64,000 nucleotides of DNA, from the NCBI GenBank assembly GCA_051530055.1, contig CM121343.1, positions 5,456,001-5,520,000 on the forward strand. Reading direction: 5' to 3'. The notes under the pieces are model-generated. The model was given only the letters and a program-made list of their open reading frames with translations, had not been told where the DNA came from and ran no database searches. A program made the position numbers and the translations under genes. This document shows positions 58,547 through 64,000 of the stretch, piece after piece. The DNA comes from Neoechinorhynchus agilis. Lineage: Eukaryota; Acanthocephala. Every line of letters starts with the position of its first letter. The stretch's first letter is position 1.

Positions 58547-59199
58547 CTGGTCTTTAAGTTTTTATTGAAGACCTTGTTTTGAATCCAAGAATAGGCGATT
58601 TCTCAATCTTGAATTCATTATACATTAACTAACTTCGTCGATCATGTTAATTAATTTCTGCTTGTTTATGGCGTAAGAATTAAAAGAATTTATCAAATCC
58701 GATATTTCGGAGGCACAATCTTGTACACGTTTTGAACAAGGTCTTGAAGGTACAGCATGAATAGTTCAATCTTCAAACATAATTAATTTTTGGAATATTT
58801 ATCATCGTAGGTGGCAATTTAATTGAATGACAAAAAAAAGAATTAGCATCAACATGGCGAAAATTTGATTTGTAAATCTTGGACGTGATGAGTGGTCAAA
58901 AGTGTCAATTTTCTGTATTTTCAAAAAGAAGCCATTTTCTAATCATATAGCGACCGTCAGATTCATTTTTTTAAAGTTAGACAAAGACACAAAACTGCTG
59001 GTCATTTGATGATTACACATTAAATATGAGTATACTCATTTGTTGATGTTTCACACTGTCGCATCCGACGTAGTAAGTTTCTCAGTATGCTGACTAATCA
59101 TGACCGAGCTTTAAACTCACTGCAATGAAAGGAAGCTACACTATCTTAGGCAGAATTGGCTCCCACTAACAAAAGAGAAGACGAAGACTGAACACCTTA
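58547..59199. other. Spacer, upstream region of the HAD gene
   Basis: No gene recognised. Probably includes the promoter of the gene at 59200. Confidence 0.3.
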
Positions 59200-59824
59200 A
59201 TGACTTCGTACGTCGAAAGCTGGATGTTAGTTCGTGCATTTAGAGAAGAAGGAATCCGATTGATAGCTATTGATTTCGACAATACATTGGTGGGAATCCA
59301 CACGTCCGGTATATGGCCAGAAACACCGAACGCAGTGGTTCAATTGGCCAACGCTGTTCGTCCAGTGTTCAAGGTTTTGATACCGACTTTAATCAACAAT
59401 GGTTTTTACGTGGCAGTTGTAACGTTCTCAACGCAAAGTGAGCTTATAAAGGCCAGTATAGTGGAATGTTTTCAGAGGTAAGATTATTGTTGTTGTTTGT
59501 AAACAATACATCATCTATTGTCTTAGAGTACTTCCTATATTAGTGCAAGGTTCCGATTTTGGAGTGTTTTCGGGTTTCTCTGTTTCTATGGCAGGAAAGG
59601 AACGACATATAAATATGGTAGCGAATCACATAATGAGTCTATACAATGATAGACTTGGCAGCAGTGAGATTTTGCTCATTGACGACAATTACAATAATGT
59701 TGATGTTGCGAGGCAGTATGGACACAAAGCGATTCATTTTCATGAAGGTCATCGAACGGTGAGGCATATATTGTCGGAATTTAACCACAAATACGGAAAC
59801 TACGATGGTTGTGAGACAATGTAG
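59200..59824 (+). CDS. HAD-superfamily phosphatase-like protein (2 exons)
   Basis: Exons 59200-59477 and 59527-59824, a 49-nt GT..AG intron in phase, 191 aa. HAD motif I is LIAIDFDNTLVGIH (DxDxT, with the nucleophile Asp), motif II is VAVVTFSTQSE (the Ser/Thr of motif II), and motif IV is ILLIDDNYNNV (DDxxxN). A Lys for motif III may be GKERHI. The short length without a clear cap domain resembles magnesium-dependent phosphatase-like small HADs. The substrate is unknown. The ATG at 59200 gives a short N-terminal helix before motif I. No neighbour suggests a pathway. Confidence 0.8.
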
Positions 59825-60510
59825 AGGAACTCCATGTAGGCTTGTGCGTTCCAAGGTTTTATTAAAAAAAGGCATTGATTGTGTTATCAAAGCACGAGAA
59901 AAGGACAGACGATTTTGACATCTAAAGGATGTAGTAATCTGTCGGACTCGCATGTAATTCCATCACACCGAATCGGCGAACCACAATACACGTCATATCC
60001 AAAGGCAATCTCATCTAGGAGTATGTGTAACGGCTCTCCAGAGTTTGAATAAACACCTATCAAAGCTTAGACAATCAGTGCCAATATACGCGTGTATCCA
60101 ACTTGCATCATGCGACGGATCCAACATACTTTCTTCATCTTTCAACCATCGATACTCTATCACACATAACGTGCACATTTTGACAAGTATCCCGAGCCGG
60201 TCATTGGTGCTACTTTCGCCTAGATAAAGTAGTCACAACAACACCAGCACTGAATCGTTATTATTGCGATATGGGCGAGTAGGACTCGAGAACACGTACA
60301 CCATCATCAGCGCAATCAGTCCATTGCGATCGAGCTGAGACCGGAGAAAAGTCATGTCGTGGACAAGTGAGACCGTTGCTATCAACATAGTCGCCCACCA
60401 TAAGACACACTTTTACCATTTCATTGAACAACATCCAGATCGGATCACATTTGATCCAATTCGCAAGCTGTGGCGCCGTACTCTACATTGCAAGTTTCCT
60501 CTCACTTTAG
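59825..60510. other. Spacer between the HAD and QSOX genes
   Basis: Nothing recognised. A frame starting at 60354 overlaps the QSOX start in another frame and is not called. Confidence 0.35.
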
Positions 60511-63277
60511 ATGCTGGCCATTTTAAACGCCATAACGGCACTAAGTCATTTTCAAATCATTTCTGGTAGCCGCTCTGTAGAAATCGATACCGATAGACTA
60601 ACCAGAGATATGAAAAACAACGATGATATTTTACTAGTGCATTTTTTAACACCATGGTGCACTAAATGCCAAGTTTTCTCGGAAAAAACTTGGAAAAGTG
60701 TCCAAAAGTCAATGGCCGGTTTGTGCTCGATTACCACACCCACACACCCACATACACGCATTTCAATTGTACGCGATTTTACAGATTGGTATCCACCGAT
60801 AACGATCGGAACAGTTAATTGTGAAAAGCCACGAAATCGCGGTTATTGTTACCGAAATCAAATTTCTATGTTTCCAACCGTAAAGGTGCTTTTTGGGTCA
60901 ATGGTTTTCTGTGCATTTTCAATCTCGTGAGCTCAGATAATAACGAAACAAGCAGATAAAACGCTCAACACATCTCCATTACCTGATTATTTTCGTAATG
61001 CCACTCTGGATTTCATATGTGAAATCGGCGATAAATATCTTAAAAAGACGCCTCTTTATTCCTTAAAGTAACCCTGTCTTTTCACGATCTTTCGCTTTGT
61101 TTCTTCGTAAATCCTAGTACCAAGGAAATGTCCTCAAGCAAATGTAATTGCATACAACGGTGCATCATCTTATCGGAAATCGATGCCTATTCGAATCTAG
61201 CGACGAAGGTTATTATTGTATACTTTTCATATTAACGATCGAGAGAGAGAGATTGTCGTGGCATAGATAGTGTTAGAATATTACAAATTCGAAAAATATC
61301 TACATTTGTGTCGAACGTTCAATTCGTCACAATCAAAAGGCATTTTGTTGTACATTTGGAAAAACGGGCTTTCATATGCTCTCAATATCGATTCGGCTGA
61401 TACTGAAAGACGAGAAAGGCAAGTAAGTAAAGTCCAAATCTACTTACAAGAGTGTTTTAATGTTTAGTGAACTGGTTAATTATTACTCTGATGTATTGAG
61501 AGACGTCGTCGATTATTTTATAGGAAAAGTCCCGGAGGGAACGATGGAAAGTACAAATGGAAATTCGCTACAGAATCACGTTAGGTTTGATACTTCAAGT
61601 TATGAAACTTCATCAAAAAATTTAATGTTTGAAGAGTTAAAAGTAACAGAGAAAGGAAATTTACTAAGATTCCTATGGTGGATTTAAAGTCCTGTTTAAC
61701 ATACATTATAAGATTTGAAATAACCGAAAAAGAAGTTCTTGACTTAAATGGAAAAAATGCTTTGTTAAAGTGGTTATCGACCATAACGATGGTATATGGA
61801 ATTCTCTATCCATTCATCGACCAAGCCAATATCTTCTTTAAAGTACTTTAATGTGGACACATCAATTACTGGACCATTGCGAAAACTACGGAAAAGGCTA
61901 AATACTCTTCGTAACGAAAATGTCACAAACTCGCAGCTTATATCTCTTATAAATGTAAGACAGGAAATTTTCAAACTTTCTAAATTCTATTGCAATCTTT
62001 TCTTATATACTAACATTTACTTCGTGTTCTGAAACCATTAATTTCCAGCTTGATGCACTCGAGCATCGTTGCGTTTGGATGCGCAAATCGAATTAAAACA
62101 TATAGAAGATCGAACTCCACATTAAAGAGAAGTGAATTACATTTTTAGCAACTGTCTAATATTCCCCAAGTTAAACTGAAGGAGAAAGTAAGAAAGTTTT
62201 TTACTTAGCATACTTTCTGAAGAGGAAAATTACGGCAGTGAATGGCTTGATTTCAAAGATAACAAACCTCTAAACGCCCATTCCACTTTTTTCTAATTCC
62301 TCGCTGGTGGCACTGATTATTCGCCTTTAAGAAAAAATGCATTGTGAAGGCAATTCTTTTTTGTAAGGGAAAAATTGAATGTTTGGCTTTCGAAACTGTA
62401 TTTTTTAGAGGCTCAAATCACGTTTATATTGAGCTTTTTTTTAAATTTAACAAAAAAATTCGTCTTTAGGAAGAAATAGGGGAATCTGCGTTTCCCTCAA
62501 CAATCAGATGGAAAGCCTGTAAGGGATCGAAAAAATTCTACAGAGGTTATCCTTGTTCGTTGTGGTTGCTTTGGCATGTAATGTCTGTTAACGGACCCTC
62601 AGGCGGCGGTTAGATATTCCGAGTTTTTGTCGTGCATTATCTTGAGCCTAAACAGGTCACCGGAACAGTGGAGCTGCCCTGATTGAGTCGATAAGGCAAT
62701 ATATGAAATACTTTTTTTCGTGTCATCAATGTTACAATCACTTTGAGATCTACGCGGATCGTTACGCGCCTAGTGTTCAAGATTTAGACGATGGCATTCT
62801 ATTTCTATGGCAAGGTAAAGATTCGCTTTTCTCATTGAACACAAACATATTCTACATATAGTTCACAATGTTCTAAATAGAAAGCTGATAGATAAGTCTA
62901 AAAACATGAGTTTTTACGAAGATCCACTATACCCAAAAAGGATTTTTCCAACTGAACTGGAGTGTCCTAATTGTCGATCAGCACATAAAGTCACTGACTC
63001 GGATCCGATGGACATGTCATATTGGAATCGGGATGAAGTGCTTAGATTTCTCCGTAAAGTATACAGTGTTGAAAATATCGATTTCCGTGAGGAACCCTAT
63101 GCAGAGGACAGGGATAACATACGTACAAGCGAATGGCTTGAACGCATGGATCGAAATCGACACATGAAAAGGGTCTTGAATGCAGAGAAGGTTGCTCAAA
63201 ATGCGGCTGATCAAGGAAAGGCATTTTCATTTTGGACTCTCACAATTTCCATTCTGATCACCGTGGTTCAAACGTGA
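60511..63277 (+). CDS. QSOX: Quiescin sulfhydryl oxidase (QSOX), multi-exon
   Basis: Flavoenzyme of the secretory pathway that makes disulfides and passes electrons to oxygen. Exons: 60511-60885, 60937-61067, 61118-61208, 61267-61422, 61451-61642, 61669-61791, 61826-61954, 62049 to about 62072, one or two unresolved exons in 62149-62290, then 62470-62608, 62656-62814 and 62862-63277. A signal peptide starts MLAILNAITALSHF. The thioredoxin domain has HFLTPWCTKCQVF (CTKC in place of CGHC) and ISMFPTVK. The helical spacer has MVDLKSCLTYIIRFEI. The ERV/ALR domain has WKACKGSKKFYRGYPCSLWL, YMKYFFSCHQCYNHFE (redox CHQC), LWQVHNVLNRKL and LECPNCRS. A hydrophobic C-terminal FSFWTLTISILITVVQT fits the membrane anchor. 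Introns of 28, 26 and 34 nt are needed to keep frame. Confidence 0.9.
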
Positions 63278-63410
63278 ACGATGGAGACAAGAGATGGGCA
63301 CATGCAAAATCAAAATAAAACTGATCTCGATCGTTAAAGAGGTTATTTGATCGCAGACTGATTTATTTCTTGCTTTCTAAATTTTCACAACATTCGTCTC
63401 GCAATCAATT
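63278..63410. other. Short spacer between convergent QSOX and claudin-like genes
   Basis: 133 bp separate the two stop codons. AAATAAAACTG just after the QSOX stop contains an AATAAA polyadenylation hexamer at about 63314. Confidence 0.5.
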
Positions 63411-64000
63411 TTATCGGCCTAATTCAAATGGTGTATTTTCAATTGCCTCCAATTCGCACGTAGCCCGAGCACCTTTGAGCTTACTTGAACAAAACAAAAA
63501 CATTAACGAACACAAAATGAGTATTGTAAATGCAATCCACGCAAACACGGTCGATATTCCATTGTAGTGAGTCGATGTTTCGGGATAACTTCGAAGATTC
63601 AGGTCTCTACTGTGTCTTACCATGTTGTTCACCAGTTCCATGCAGACGAGAACACATATGGCTAAGAAATATTCGCAAAGAATTAGACTCCCGAAAATGA
63701 GGGAGATACCTGTCACAAAATATAAAACTCCAGTCAATCTTTTGAACATGTATCGATGCGCTTTGGTACTGTAGATCCCAAATGCGAATGATATTGATAT
63801 GAGTGCGAACAAAATGGTTGCAAACGCTATTTCAGCTTTACGGCAAGCTTTTTAACAATTCGATGATTCTTAAATTGTGGCGGTATAGCCAAAAAGTGAA
63901 CACTCACCTATAATAGTGTGATCGATAAACGGATCCTTTCCAGCGCCTTTTAACCAGTAAAAGTTGCAAACTTTATCTTTGAAATAAAGAGATGAGTTTG
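63411..64000 (-). CDS. Claudin/TMEM47-like four-helix junction protein, 3' part (2 exons seen)
   Basis: Exons 63835-63411 and 64000-63908 (open at the window edge); a 72-nt GT..AG intron in phase. The visible part has an extracellular stretch with KVCNFYWLKGAGKDPF, then helices from AFATILFALISISFAFGIYS, GVLYFVTGISLIFGSLILCE, and ISTVFAWIAFTILILCSLMF, followed by a short cytoplasmic tail. The hydrophobic layout (helices 2-4 with a second loop before the last) suits the claudin/PMP22/TMEM47 (VAB-9) superfamily of cell-junction proteins. The diagnostic first loop (W..GLW..C..C) is mostly outside the window, so the family is a moderate call. Confidence 0.6.

Noticed and set aside
62149-62205. 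A 13-nt or 21-nt intron in QSOX
   Set aside because: GTTTTTTACTTAG or GTAAGAAAGTTTTTTACTTAG would be extreme, and only the 13-nt option keeps phase; the exon order here is unresolved, so these were not counted among the short introns.

Overview
This is a stretch of animal nuclear DNA. It is AT-rich, its genes are interrupted by introns, and it encodes metazoan families: a RAD50, a cullin-3, a choline-phosphate cytidylyltransferase, a quiescin sulfhydryl oxidase, an XK-type scramblase, two rhodopsin-like GPCRs, a Ly6 protein, a SYAP1-like BSD protein and a claudin-like protein. No bacterial operon signal, CRISPR array or typical tRNA gene was seen. The small introns (mostly 40-58 nt, several only 26-34 nt) and the gene families would fit a nematode or another small invertebrate, but the species cannot be fixed from the sequence. 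Most genes below were rebuilt exon by exon, requiring GT..AG ends, matching codon phase and agreement with the remembered family pattern. No alignment was run.

Layout. 0-1.8 kb: 5' half of PCYT1 on the minus strand, with a transposon-filled intron. 2.3-4.8 kb: 202-bp satellite. 6.5-7.9 kb: broken non-LTR retrotransposon. 8.1-10.5 kb: cullin-3 (minus). 11.1-12.2 kb: 118-bp satellite, first array. 14.7-15.5 kb: divergent homeodomain gene (plus). 16.0-17.3 kb: unknown membrane protein gene (minus). 20.4-20.9 kb: pogo/Tigger-like end with a SINE. 21.8-24.2 kb: 108-bp satellite. 26.7-27.7 kb: GPCR (plus). 28.2-32.8 kb: duplicated block (RAD50 3' end plus a GATA-like gene) and SINEs. 32.9-33.7 kb: SYAP1-like gene (plus). 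34.0-36.3 kb: retroelement debris. 36.4-43.3 kb: complete RAD50 (plus, 11 exons, about 1330 aa). 43.8-45.5 kb: second, probably parental, GATA-like gene. 46.5-48.8 kb: XKR (minus). 50.5-51.0 kb: Ly6 (plus). 51.1-52.2 kb: 118-bp satellite, second array. 54.0-55.2 kb: neuropeptide-type GPCR (minus). 56.7-56.9 kb: foldback element. 58.1-58.5 kb: retroelement fragment. 59.2-59.8 kb: HAD-type phosphatase (plus). 60.5-63.3 kb: QSOX (plus). 63.4 kb to the end: claudin-like gene (minus, running off the window).

The genes do not form one pathway. The most notable points are (i) six phase-consistent introns of 26-34 nt, none a multiple of three, in four unrelated genes; (ii) a very recent, almost identical segmental duplication of the RAD50 tail plus a single-exon gene encoding a degenerate GATA-type zinc finger, with an older third fragment at the junction; and (iii) three satellite families, one present as two arrays 40 kb apart and one whose flank also occurs alone in a RAD50 intron, as expected if satellite and mobile element are linked.
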